From Streptomyces sp. H27-H5 (GTDB taxonomy: Bacteria > Actinomycetota > Actinomycetes > Streptomycetales > Streptomycetaceae), in contig NZ_JAPNLK010000015.1 of assembly GCF_026627505.1 (NCBI RefSeq), forward strand, positions 1 through 64,000: 64,000 nt of DNA. The letters are read 5' to 3'. Under the pieces are notes generated by a model that was given only the letters and a program-made list of their open reading frames with translations, searched no databases and was not told the origin of the DNA. Positions 33,189 through 41,442 of the stretch are shown here, one piece after another (position 1 is the stretch's first letter; every line of letters begins with the position of its first letter). The position numbers and the translations under genes are program-made.

Positions 33189-33603
33189 GCTCGGCTGCCC
33201 CTTCTTGGATTCAACGCGCCCGGAGGAAATGCGCCCGGATCGAATGCGCCCGGATTCACGTGCCCGGATTCATGTCTCGGCCTCACACACCCCCGGCTCC
33301 ACGTGCCCGGATTCGATGCGCCGGATTTCGACGTTCCCCGATTCGACGTGCCCGGAGGAATACGCCCCGGGTTCGATGCGCCTGGATTCACAGGCTAGTG
33401 AAAACGACCTCGTGGACAGTCATGGCCTGGTAACCAGGGCCGCTGGAACGGCTGGTGACCCCGCCATTGCCACACAGTGAGCGGCCGGTGGAACGCACCT
33501 GGCTACCGTGAATGCGGGCTCACGCGCTTCATTCGGACGTACTCGATCCGGTGAGCTCCAGCTGCGCTGTAGTGACGTGCGAATTCAAGGAGAGCTGATC
33601 GCT
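33189..33603. promoter_or_regulatory. Divergent intergenic region between cpkA and cpkD
   Basis: 415 bases separate the two divergent starts and must hold promoters for the PKS operon and the cpkD-cpkG operon. The cpkA-proximal half is a 15-bp tandem array (listed separately). The cpkD-proximal half (33394-33603) contains a 6+6 palindrome CCTGGT-A-ACCAGG at 33426-33438 and two TGGAAC words near 33454 and 33489. I could not pick convincing -35/-10 boxes. SARP binding sites would be expected here from the cluster's logic, but no clear heptamer pair was found. Confidence 0.7.
33201..33393. repeat. Degenerate 15-bp tandem repeat array upstream of cpkA
   Basis: About a dozen units close to GCGCCCGGATTCGAT run from next to the cpkA ribosome site to 33393. 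Clear units begin at 33216, 33231, 33246, 33261, 33304, 33319, 33334, 33349, 33364 and 33379. The units at 33276-33303 are decayed and change the register by two bases. The 15-base period keeps any reading frame in phase, giving NPGAS-like five-residue repeats on the minus strand. Two units (33216, 33349) carry a GGAGGAA variant. Its role is unknown. Confidence 0.85.
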
Positions 33604-34962
33604 GTGAGTGCTGCATCTTCCCAAGGGGCCAACCCCGGATCCGCCGAAAACGCACGCGGAGGTCGCGCGGTCGTCCTCGGCGGGAGCATGGCGGGACTCT
33701 TCTCCGCCCGCGCCCTCTCCGAGAACTTCGCGGAGGTGCTCGTCGTGGACCGCGACGAGCTGACGGGACCGAACGAACTCCGCCGGGGCCTGCCGCAGGG
33801 CCACCACCTGCACGGTCTGCTCGCCCGCGGCCAGCAGATCGTCGAGGAGTACTTCCCCGGCATCACCGAGGACATGAAGGCTGCCGGCGCGCAGCTCGGC
33901 GACGTGGCCGACGACGTCCGCTGGATCATCAACGGCAAGCGCCTGCGGCAGGTCCACTCCGGCCTGTTCGCCCTCACCTCCAGCCGTCCCTTCCTGGAGC
34001 GCCACATACGCGAACGCGTGCTCGCGCTCCCCGAGGTGACCTTCCTGGAGCAGGCCGACATCCTCCGCCTGGTCACCAGCGAGGATCGCCGAGAGGTCAC
34101 CGGTGTCGTCGTGCGCCGCGACGGCGTCGAGGAGGTGGTGCAGGCCGACCTGGTCGTGGACGCCACCGGCCGCGGTTCGCGCACCTCCGTCTGGCTCCAG
34201 GAGTTCGGCTTCGACGCCGTCGAGGAGGAGAAGCACAAGATCGGCCTCGGCTACACCACCCGCTACTACCGGGTCCCGGACGAGGCCTTCGAGGGCAACA
34301 TCTCCATCAACACCGTCGCCTCCGCGGGCGTCCCGCGCGGCGCGATCTGCCAGAAGATCGACGGCGGCCGTTCCATCGTCACCGCCTACGGCATCCTCGG
34401 CGACCACCCGGCCACCACCCCCGAGGGCTTCCACGCTTTCATCGAGTCGCTGGCCGCGCCCGACATCCACGAGGTGCTCAAGGTATCCGAGCCGCTGGAC
34501 GAGCCCGTCGCGTACAAGTTCCCGACCAACCTGCGCCGCCACTACCAGCGCCTGACCGACTTCCCGGCCGGCCTGCTGGTCATCGGCGACGCCGTCTGCA
34601 GCTTCAACCCCAGCTACGCGCAGGGCATGACCGTCTCCGCGCTCGGCTCGCTCGTACTGCGCCGGCACACCGCCGAGTCCCGGCGGCCCGACCCGATCGC
34701 GTACTTCAAGGACCTCGCCGCCGACGCCGTCGACGGCTGCTGGGAGATGGCCGTCGGCGCCGACCTCAGCTTCCCCGAGGTCGAGGGCGAGCGGACCGAG
34801 GAGGTCCAGCTGGCGCACGCCTTCATCGCCCAGGTCCAGGAGGCCGCGTCCCGCGACGACGCCGTGGCCCGCGCGTACTCCCGGGTCATCGGCCTCGTCG
34901 ACTCCCCGGCCGTCCTGCACGACCCGGAGATCGAGGCCGCGATCGCCGCGGTCCAGGAGTAG
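33604..34962 (+). CDS. cpkD: FAD-dependent monooxygenase (CpkD-like)
   Basis: 452 residues. A Rossmann FAD-binding motif is at the N-terminus (VVLGGSMAGLFSARAL, about residues 22-37), followed by an acidic VVDRDEL strand end, a VDATGRGS motif mid-protein, and GDAVCSFNPSYAQGM near residue 340, typical of the group A flavin monooxygenase/halogenase fold. The GTG at 33604 is preferred because AAGGAG lies 11 bases upstream and the fold starts soon after. In coelimycin-type pathways CpkD is thought to epoxidise the polyene; that substrate is inferred here. It is the first gene of a plus-strand run and ends two bases before the next start. Confidence 0.85.
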   Translation: MSAASSQGANPGSAENARGGRAVVLGGSMAGLFSARALSENFAEVLVVDRDELTGPNELRRGLPQGHHLHGLLARGQQIVEEYFPGITEDMKAAGAQLGDVADDVRWIINGKRLRQVHSGLFALTSSRPFLERHIRERVLALPEVTFLEQADILRLVTSEDRREVTGVVVRRDGVEEVVQADLVVDATGRGSRTSVWLQEFGFDAVEEEKHKIGLGYTTRYYRVPDEAFEGNISINTVASAGVPRGAICQKIDGGRSIVTAYGILGDHPATTPEGFHAFIESLAAPDIHEVLKVSEPLDEPVAYKFPTNLRRHYQRLTDFPAGLLVIGDAVCSFNPSYAQGMTVSALGSLVLRRHTAESRRPDPIAYFKDLAADAVDGCWEMAVGADLSFPEVEGERTEEVQLAHAFIAQVQEAASRDDAVARAYSRVIGLVDSPAVLHDPEIEAAIAAVQE

Positions 34963-34964
34963 TC

Positions 34965-35828
34965 ATGAGGATCACCCTGAACGACCTGACCTTCGACGTG
35001 GCCGTCGACGGCCCCGCCGACGGCGAACCGGTCCTGCTGCTCCACGGCTTCCCCCACAACAAGGAGTCCTGGACCGAGACCGCGCCCCTGCTGCACGCCG
35101 CCGGGCTGCGCACCATCGCCCCCGACCAGCGGGGCTACTCCGACGGCGCGCGCCCGACCGAGGTCGACGCGTACCGTCTCGAACACCTCGCCGCCGACGC
35201 GCTCGGCATCCTCGACGCGCTCGGCGTCGCCGGCGCCCACGTCGTCGGTCACGACTGGGGCGCGGCCGTGGCCTGGTACCTGGCGGCGCGCCGGCCCGAG
35301 CGGGTGCGCACGCTCACCGCGCTCGCCATCCCGCACCTCGACGCGTACCAGCACGCCTACCGGGTCGACGAGGAGCAGCAACACAGCTCCCAGTACGTGG
35401 AGTTCCTCGTCTCCGCCGGCGCCGCCGACCACTTCCTGGCCAACGACGCCGTCGAACTGCACGGCTGGTTCAACCAGGTCGGCGAGGGCGTCCTGACCGA
35501 CGCCCAGATCGCCCGGTACGTCACCACCCACACCGCTCCCGGCGTGCTGGACGCGGCCCTGAACTGGTACCGCGCCAACAACCTGCTCGGCGAGGACCTC
35601 GCCTTCGGCCCGGTCACCGTCCCGACGACCTTCGTCTACAGCCGCACCGACACGGCCGTCAGCGAACTCGCCGTCGAGAGGACCGCGGAGCACGTCACCG
35701 GCCCCTACCGGCTGGTGACGCTGGAGAAGACCTCCCACTGGCAGCCGCAACAGGACCCCGACACGGTCGCCGCCGAGATCATCCGGCGGGTCCGCACGGT
35801 CCCCCCGGCAACACCGACAGAAAACTGA
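34965..35828 (+). CDS. cpkE: Epoxide-hydrolase-like alpha/beta hydrolase (CpkE-like)
   Basis: 287 residues. Motifs: HGFP oxyanion loop near residue 26, nucleophile Asp97 in GHDWGAA (Asp rather than Ser points to the epoxide hydrolase/dehalogenase branch), and His258 in KTSHWQ. The ATG lies two bases after the cpkD stop, with its ribosome site inside the end of cpkD, so the two are probably translationally coupled. A neighbouring epoxidising flavoenzyme supports an epoxide substrate. It could instead be a catalytically modified member acting in ring formation. Confidence 0.85.
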   Translation: MRITLNDLTFDVAVDGPADGEPVLLLHGFPHNKESWTETAPLLHAAGLRTIAPDQRGYSDGARPTEVDAYRLEHLAADALGILDALGVAGAHVVGHDWGAAVAWYLAARRPERVRTLTALAIPHLDAYQHAYRVDEEQQHSSQYVEFLVSAGAADHFLANDAVELHGWFNQVGEGVLTDAQIARYVTTHTAPGVLDAALNWYRANNLLGEDLAFGPVTVPTTFVYSRTDTAVSELAVERTAEHVTGPYRLVTLEKTSHWQPQQDPDTVAAEIIRRVRTVPPATPTEN

Positions 35829-35841
35829 TGAAGGGACAACC

Positions 35842-37488
35842 ATGACTTCGAACACCGCCGCCCCCGCGGTGGAGTTGCGGGCCGGGCCGCGGGAGTGGTT
35901 CGGACTGCTGGTCCTGCTGCTGCCGGTGACACTGATGACGGCCGACCTGGGCGTGCTGTGGCTGGCCACCCCCTACGTGACGGCCGACCTGCGGCCCACC
36001 AGCTCGCAGCTGCTGTGGACCACGGACATCTACGGGTTCCTGACCTGCGGATTCCTTGTCGTCATGGGAACCCTCGGTGACCGGATCGGCCGCCGCAAGC
36101 TCCTGATCCTGGGCTCGCTCGGCGTGATCGTCTCCTCGCTGCTCGCGGCGTACGCGACCAGCCCGGAAATGCTGATCGTGGCGCGCGCGCTGCTCGGCGT
36201 GGCCGGCGCCGCCGTGCTCCCGTCGACGCTCTCGCTGATCATCCACATGTTCAAGGACGACCGGCAGCGGGCCACCGCCATCGCCACCTGGGTCACCGCG
36301 CTCTCCGTCGGTATCGCCGTCGGCCCCGTCATTGGCGGCGTGCTGCTCGACTCCTGGTGGTGGGGGTCCGTCTTCCTGATGGGCGTCCCGGTCATGCTCG
36401 TTCCCCTGCTGCTCGCGCCGGCGTTGCTGCCCGAGTACAAGGACCCGAACGCCGGCCGGATCGACCTCGCCAGCGTGGTGCTGTTCCTGGCGGCGATCCT
36501 TCCGATCGTCTACGCCGTCAAGAAGTTCGCCGAGATCGGCTGGAGCCTGGGCAACCTGGCCGCCCTGCTGATCGGCGCCGCCTTCACCGTGGTCTTCGTC
36601 CGCCGGCAGAACGCGCTGGAGACCCCGCTGCTGGACATGCGGCTGTTCCGGACCCGCGCCTTCACCGGTGCGCTGCTCACCCTGCTGTTCGGCATGATGG
36701 CGCTCAACGGCGTCGAGTACCTCGTCCCGCAGTACCTGCTGGTCGCCGGTGAACTCAGCCCGCTGGCCGCCGGTGTCTGGCTGCTCCCCGGAGCCGCCGG
36801 TCTGATCCTGGGCTCGCAGCTCACCCCGGTGTTCGCCAAGCGGATCCGGCCCGCCTTCGTCATCACCGCGGGTCTGGTCGTCACCCTGGCCGGCTTCTGG
36901 CTGACCGGGATCGCGGGCCCCGACAAGGACGGCATCGTGCCCGCCGCCCTCGGCCTCGCCGTGATCATGTTCGGTGTCGCCCCGATCAGCGTCCTCGGCA
37001 CCTCCCTGGCCGCCGGCGCGGCCCCGCCGGAGAAGGCCGGTTCCGCCGCCGCCACCGGGCAGACCGCCTATGACCTCGGGCTCGCCCTGGGCATCGCGGT
37101 GACCGGTTCCATCGCCGTCGCCGTCTACCGCGGCGCGGTAGACGACAACACCCCGGCCGGGATCCCCGCCGAGGCCGCGGCGGCCGCCCGGGACACCGTC
37201 GGCGGAGCCACCGACGCCGCCGCCTCCCTCCCCGCCGACCTCGGGGCCCAGTTGGTGGCCGCCGCGCGCGACGCGTTCACCTCCGGATTCCAGGCCACCG
37301 CCTGGGTCAGCGCCGGACTGGCCGTCGTCACGGGCGTCATCGTCCTCGTCCTGCTGCGCCACATCCCCGCGATCGGCGCACCCGCCGCCGAGGCCCCGGC
37401 CGAGCCGGAGCAGGTCGGGACGGCGGAGTCGGAGCCCGGCACGCAGCCGGCCGCCGCGGTCCGCGAAGAGTCCACCACCCGTGCCTGA
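35842..37488 (+). CDS. cpkF: MFS drug exporter, DHA2 type (CpkF-like)
   Basis: 548 residues with about 14 hydrophobic segments, the size and layout of DHA2 (QacA-like) proton-driven exporters. The motif A loop LGDRIGRRK follows the second membrane segment. A hydrophilic stretch near residues 430-465 precedes the last membrane segment, and a Pro/Ala/Glu-rich tail follows. A GAAGGGA ribosome site lies between the cpkE stop and the ATG at 35842. Its position in the operon suggests export of the finished alkaloid, and self-protection is likely. Confidence 0.9.
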   Translation: MTSNTAAPAVELRAGPREWFGLLVLLLPVTLMTADLGVLWLATPYVTADLRPTSSQLLWTTDIYGFLTCGFLVVMGTLGDRIGRRKLLILGSLGVIVSSLLAAYATSPEMLIVARALLGVAGAAVLPSTLSLIIHMFKDDRQRATAIATWVTALSVGIAVGPVIGGVLLDSWWWGSVFLMGVPVMLVPLLLAPALLPEYKDPNAGRIDLASVVLFLAAILPIVYAVKKFAEIGWSLGNLAALLIGAAFTVVFVRRQNALETPLLDMRLFRTRAFTGALLTLLFGMMALNGVEYLVPQYLLVAGELSPLAAGVWLLPGAAGLILGSQLTPVFAKRIRPAFVITAGLVVTLAGFWLTGIAGPDKDGIVPAALGLAVIMFGVAPISVLGTSLAAGAAPPEKAGSAAATGQTAYDLGLALGIAVTGSIAVAVYRGAVDDNTPAGIPAEAAAAARDTVGGATDAAASLPADLGAQLVAAARDAFTSGFQATAWVSAGLAVVTGVIVLVLLRHIPAIGAPAAEAPAEPEQVGTAESEPGTQPAAAVREESTTRA

Positions 37489-37498
37489 AGGGGATGAC

Positions 37499-39058
37499 AT
37501 GACCGCCGAACCCACCACGGCCACGACCGAGTACGCGGAACCCTTCCTGTTGGGGGTGCTCGCCTCGGGAGGTCTGGACGCCGAGTACGTGCGCGGCGAG
37601 GGCAACACCCTTTACCTGCGCGACGAGGACGGCCGGGAGATCCCCGTCCTGGACTACGTCGGCGGCTACGGCTCGCTGATGCTGGGGCACAACCACCCCG
37701 GGATCAACGCGTACGCCAAGGAACTGCTGGACGCGCAGACGCCCGTCCACGCGCAGTTCTCGCGGCACCCGTACGCCAACGACGTCGCCGAGGTCCTCAA
37801 CCGGATCGTCCAGCGCGAACGCGGGGACGACGAGCAGTACTACGCCATCTTCGCCAACAGCGGGGCGGAGGCCGTCGAGGCCGCCATCAAGCACGCCGAA
37901 CTCGACCGGGGCCTGCGCCTGACCGCGCTCACCGATGAGATCGCCGCCCACGTGGCCGACGTGCGCGGACAGGTCGAGGCCGGCGCCGCGAGCGTCCCGG
38001 CCGCCGTCGCCGAGTCCTTCGAGGACCTGGTCACCGACGTCCTCGCCCGCAACGAGGCCCAGCGCGGGCGCAGCCCGCTCTTCCTCGTCCCCGAGGGCGG
38101 CTTCCACGGCAAGCTCGCCGGCAGCGTGCAGCTCACCCACAACGAGGGGTACCGGCTGCCGTTCAAGGCGCTGGCCGCGCAGTCCCGGTTCGTGCCGCGC
38201 GACCGGCCCGGCACGATCCGCAAGATCATCGACGAGGAGCGCGCCCACCTGCTCGACCTCGTCGTCGAGGGCGGCCAGGTACAGGTCGTGGAGCGGGACT
38301 TCCCGCTCTTCGTGGCCTTCGTCCTGGAGCCCGTCCTGGGCGAGGGCGGCATCCACGAGCTGAGCCGGGAGTTCGCCGACGAGATCCAGGAGGTCTGCGC
38401 GGAGACCGGGATCCCGATCGTCATCGACGAGGTGCAGACCGGCATGGGCCGCACCGGCAGCTTCCTCGCGGCCACCCACCTCGGGCTGCGCGGCGACTAC
38501 TACACCCTCGCCAAGAGCCTGGGCGGCGGCATCGCCAAGGCCGCCGTCATGCTCGTGCGCAAGCCGCTCTACCGCGGCCAGTTCGAGCTGGCGCACAGCT
38601 CCACGTTCGCCAAGGACAGCTTCTCCTGTCTGATCGCCCTCAAGGTGCTCGAACTGATGGAGGCCGACGACGGCGAGGTCTACCGGCGCGCGGCCGAGCG
38701 CGGCGAGCGGCTGCTCGCCATGCTCCGCTCGGTCCGGGACGACTTCCCCGAGACGGTCAAGGACGTGCGCGGCCGCGGCCTGATGCTGGGGCTGGAGTTC
38801 CACGACCAGTCGGGCTCCGCCGCCGAGCCGCTCAAGGCGGTGGCCCAGAGCGGGTTCTTCGGCTACTTCGTCGCCGGGCACATGCTCCGCGCGCACCGGA
38901 TCCGGACGTTCCCCACCTCCAGCGCCGTCAACACCCTGCGGTTCGAGCCGTCGGTGTACCTGACGGACGAGGAGATCGGCCGGCTGGAAGAGGCGCTCCG
39001 CGACGTGTGCGTGATCATCCGGGACACGGATGGCGCGAGCCTCGCACCGATCGGCTGA
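37499..39058 (+). CDS. cpkG: Class III PLP aminotransferase (CpkG-like)
   Basis: 519 residues. Class III (omega/diaminobutyrate-type) aminotransferase motifs: NSGAEAVEAAIK, IDEVQTGMGRTG and the PLP lysine Lys339 in LAKSLGGG. I take the ATG at 37499, with AAGGGG 6 bases upstream; an in-frame GTG at 37481 lies inside cpkF. Following a PKS that ends in a thioester reductase, it is expected to convert the released aldehyde to a primary amine, setting up cyclic imine formation. An extra segment of roughly 45-50 residues (about 145-195) lies between the NSGAEA motif and the FLVPEGGFHGK region, making it longer than typical 420-450 residue relatives. Confidence 0.9.
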   Translation: MTAEPTTATTEYAEPFLLGVLASGGLDAEYVRGEGNTLYLRDEDGREIPVLDYVGGYGSLMLGHNHPGINAYAKELLDAQTPVHAQFSRHPYANDVAEVLNRIVQRERGDDEQYYAIFANSGAEAVEAAIKHAELDRGLRLTALTDEIAAHVADVRGQVEAGAASVPAAVAESFEDLVTDVLARNEAQRGRSPLFLVPEGGFHGKLAGSVQLTHNEGYRLPFKALAAQSRFVPRDRPGTIRKIIDEERAHLLDLVVEGGQVQVVERDFPLFVAFVLEPVLGEGGIHELSREFADEIQEVCAETGIPIVIDEVQTGMGRTGSFLAATHLGLRGDYYTLAKSLGGGIAKAAVMLVRKPLYRGQFELAHSSTFAKDSFSCLIALKVLELMEADDGEVYRRAAERGERLLAMLRSVRDDFPETVKDVRGRGLMLGLEFHDQSGSAAEPLKAVAQSGFFGYFVAGHMLRAHRIRTFPTSSAVNTLRFEPSVYLTDEEIGRLEEALRDVCVIIRDTDGASLAPIG

Positions 39059-39170
39059 TCAAAATCAGACCGCTTGTGCTGTTTAGGGGTTGAGATTCAG
39101 TCGCAAACCCCTTGAGTGGCCGAAGAGCGAGTCGCTCGTGTAGCGACTGACCCCCTGTGGCCGCCCCACC

Positions 39171-39221
39171 GCCAGAGGGCCCGGGATCCCCCCTCCCGGG
39201 CCCTCTGGCCTTTTGTTTTAC
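39171..39221 (+). terminator. Intrinsic terminator after the cpkD-cpkG run
   Basis: A perfect 16-bp stem (GCCAGAGGGCCCGGGA at 39171-39186, complement at 39194-39209) with a 7-base loop is followed by CTTTTGTTTTA. This is unusually canonical for Streptomyces and insulates the SARP promoter. A weaker inverted repeat (AGGGGTT/AACCCCT) lies just upstream near 39085-39111. Confidence 0.9.
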
Positions 39222-39291
39222 CGAAGTTGAGGACCCTCGGAGAGGGGTCGGAATCATCCTTCTGTGTGCTCCGGTGTACTCATCTAACCTT

Positions 39292-39321
39292 TTGACAAAC
39301 CGGCGTGCTGGTTTGTAATCT
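39292..39321 (+). promoter_or_regulatory. kasO-like promoter overlapping a gamma-butyrolactone-receptor-type operator
   Basis: -35 TTGACA (39292-39297), an 18-base spacer and -10 TAATCT (39316-39321) precede the SARP gene. The spacer holds an inverted repeat with 7-base arms ACAAACC (39295-39301) and GGTTTGT (39310-39316), 22 bp in all, overlapping both boxes. It looks like an ARE site bound by ScbR-type receptors. The arrangement and the GCAGGACCGGGGGAG leader end closely resemble the S. coelicolor kasO promoter as I recall it, where ScbR/ScbR2 repress. Confidence 0.85.
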
Positions 39322-39367
39322 TCCGGTCGAGTGAGCATGAGCTATCAGCCGCAGGACCGGGGGAGAT

Positions 39368-41209
39368 ATGCGCTTTCGGATGTTGGGTCCGCTGGAAGTG
39401 ATGTCCGCTGACCAGCCGGTACCGCTCGGCGGCACCAAGCCGCGCGCCACACTGGGATATCTGCTGTTGCAGGCCAACCAGGTCGTTCCCACCAGCCAAC
39501 TCCTCGCCGCGCTCTGGAGCACCGACAATGCTCCGGTCACGGCGCGGAAGATCCTTCAGAACGCCGTGTGGGGACTGCGCGGCATGTTGAACCAGTGCGA
39601 CCCCGGCTTCGACGGGGCGCCCGCCGAGCTCGTCACCCGGGCGCCCGGCTACATGATCCGCGTCGATCCCGACCACGTGGACCTCCACCTCTTCCGCCGG
39701 CGCGTGCGCCAGGGCCGTGCCCTGCTCTCCGGCGGCTCCCCGCACGAGGCCGCCAACCGGTTCTGCGAGGCACTGGAGTTGTGGCGCGGCCCGGTCCTGT
39801 CGGACCTGGTCGAGACCGGCACCATGTGGCCGGAACTCACCGCCGTGCAGAACACCCGCCTCGACGTCCTGGAGGACTACTTCGAGGCGAAGCTGCGCTG
39901 CGGCCAGCACTACGCCGTCCTCGGCGAGTTGGAGACCACCGTCGAGGCGGAGCCGCTGCGCGAGCGCGCCTCCGGACAGCTGATGCTGGCGCTCTACCGC
40001 TGCGGGCGGCAGGCCGACGCGCTCGGCGTCTACAACCGCATCCGCGTCACCCTCGTGGAGGACCTCGGCCTCGAACCGGGCCACGAGCTGCGCCGCCTCC
40101 AGCAGGCGATCCTGGCCCACGACCCGACGTTGAACCTCGCCCCTGCGGCGGTCGTCCTCGGCGGCTCGGCCCCGGTCGGCGTCCCCGGGGGGCAGGTGCG
40201 CCGGCGCGAGGACGTGCGGGAGGCCCGCCCCGCCGGCCGCCGGACGGGCCCCGGGGAGGAGCGCCGCGAGCAGCGGCACGAGGACCGGGACCACCGTGAG
40301 GAACGCCGGGACGACCGGTCCGGGAGCCTGCGCGAGGACCGGCACGAGGGCCTCCGCGAGGACCTCCGCGACGACCGCGACGACGACCGCGACGACGACC
40401 TTCACGAGGACCGCCGCGACGACTTGCGCGAGGACCCTCGCGAGGACCGCCGGGACGACCTTCGCGAGGAGCTGTACGAAGAGCGGTACGAGCAGCGGTA
40501 CGCGGACCCGCGCGAGGACCGCCGCGACGACCGGCGGCGGATGCTGGCCGCCGTGCCCACCCACCCCCGCGGCCTCCTGCTGGCCGAGCGCCCGGGCGCG
40601 CCCCGCGCCGGGTCGGTCAGACGGTCGCAGCCCGTGCCCCAGCCCCTGTCCCGGGCCGTGGTGACCGAGCGCCGCCGCATCAGCGTGCTCCTCGTGCAGA
40701 CCCGGATCACCGCCGAACGACCGGGCGGTGCACCGGAGTTCATGGACGAGATGTTCGAGAGCGTCAACGCGATCGCCCGCCGCCGCATCGAGCGCTTCGG
40801 AGGCGACGCCGTCACCTCGATCGGCGCCGTCTCCCTCGGCCTCTTCCGCGCGGGCGGCGACGAGGACAGCGCCCTGCGAGCGGTCCGCGCGGCGGCGGCC
40901 ATCCGTGACCGGCTCACCGATCCGGCCACCGACGGCGGCCCGAACCCCTCGCCCTGGCACGGGCTGACCCTGCACGCCGCCGTCGCGACCGGCAACGCGC
41001 TGGTGCGCTACCGCCCCGACGACCCCTCCGCCGCGCCCTCCGTCAACGGCGCGCTGCTGGACACCTGCCAGTGCCTGCTGGAACTCTCGCCCGCCGGTGA
41101 GATCCAGCTCTGCGAGGCCACCCGCGAGGCACTGGAGGTCCCGCTCGGCGGGTCGCTGGGGGTCTTGCGCGAACGCGGGCCGGCCACCACCGGGGTCTGG
41201 GCGGTCTGA
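39368..41209 (+). CDS. cpkO: SARP activator with charged linker and degenerate cyclase-homology domain (KasO/CpkO position)
   Basis: 613 residues. About 1-95 form the OmpR-type winged helix of SARPs (starts MRFRMLGPLEV), and about 96-255 the BTAD helical repeats (LEDLGLEPGHELRRLQ). About 290-392 is an extremely charged Arg/Asp/Glu repeat. From about 435 the protein resembles a class III nucleotide cyclase (ISVLLVQTRI, RFGGDAVTSIGAVSLGLF, LHAAVATGNALV, SEATREAL-like QLCEATREAL). Both metal-binding aspartates appear replaced (Gln444, Ala487), so it is probably non-catalytic. SARP plus cyclase-homology is known from PimR-type regulators. Start ATG has GGGGGAG upstream. It probably activates the cpk operons, under the operator at 39295-39316. 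Confidence 0.85.
   Translation: MRFRMLGPLEVMSADQPVPLGGTKPRATLGYLLLQANQVVPTSQLLAALWSTDNAPVTARKILQNAVWGLRGMLNQCDPGFDGAPAELVTRAPGYMIRVDPDHVDLHLFRRRVRQGRALLSGGSPHEAANRFCEALELWRGPVLSDLVETGTMWPELTAVQNTRLDVLEDYFEAKLRCGQHYAVLGELETTVEAEPLRERASGQLMLALYRCGRQADALGVYNRIRVTLVEDLGLEPGHELRRLQQAILAHDPTLNLAPAAVVLGGSAPVGVPGGQVRRREDVREARPAGRRTGPGEERREQRHEDRDHREERRDDRSGSLREDRHEGLREDLRDDRDDDRDDDLHEDRRDDLREDPREDRRDDLREELYEERYEQRYADPREDRRDDRRRMLAAVPTHPRGLLLAERPGAPRAGSVRRSQPVPQPLSRAVVTERRRISVLLVQTRITAERPGGAPEFMDEMFESVNAIARRRIERFGGDAVTSIGAVSLGLFRAGGDEDSALRAVRAAAAIRDRLTDPATDGGPNPSPWHGLTLHAAVATGNALVRYRPDDPSAAPSVNGALLDTCQCLLELSPAGEIQLCEATREALEVPLGGSLGVLRERGPATTGVWAV
40240..40545 (+). repeat. Low-complexity RED/RDD-coding repeat within the SARP gene
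   Basis: Short repeats of CGCGAGGAC, GACCGCGACGAC and close variants encode about 100 residues that are almost only Arg, Asp, Glu and Leu (for example REDRRDDLREDPRED). The repeated DNA could change length by slippage in whole codons. Confidence 0.85.
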
Positions 41210-41260
41210 CGCCGCCCGACCCCGGACCGGGCATTTCATCCCCGTGTTTTCGATGCCCTT

Positions 41261-41295
41261 ACCAATTGAATCGGACCTCCACAAGCGGAATTGGT
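41261..41295. promoter_or_regulatory. Inverted repeat in the cpkH leader region
   Basis: ACCAATT (41261-41267) and AATTGGT (41289-41295) form an inverted repeat with a 21-base gap in the AT-rich 232-base region upstream of cpkH. The spacing is long for a hairpin but fits two half-sites or a regulator looping. Function unknown. Confidence 0.4.
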
Positions 41296-41442
41296 GACGG
41301 ATTACTTCACGATGGAATCTGGCCGATAATCTGCGTTTCAAAGGGATTGACGGCCATTGACTCCACCCCGCCTCCACCCGGTGTGCGGCGTGACGTCGAG
41401 TTCCGTAACTCCAGAACCATTTCTTCGTGGAGGTACACGCTA

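Noticed and set aside
33201..33393. CRISPR array
   Set aside because: Units are 15 bp and contiguous, with no unique spacers and no cas genes nearby.
19602..33398. A ~4600-codon plus-strand frame opposite cpkA
   Set aside because: Shadow of the PKS: composition is biased, no recognisable folds, and the repeats merely mirror KS/AT/KR repeats on the other strand.
34100..34560. Alternative frame inside cpkD
   Set aside because: Ser/Arg/Thr-rich shadow of the flavoprotein frame, with no domain.
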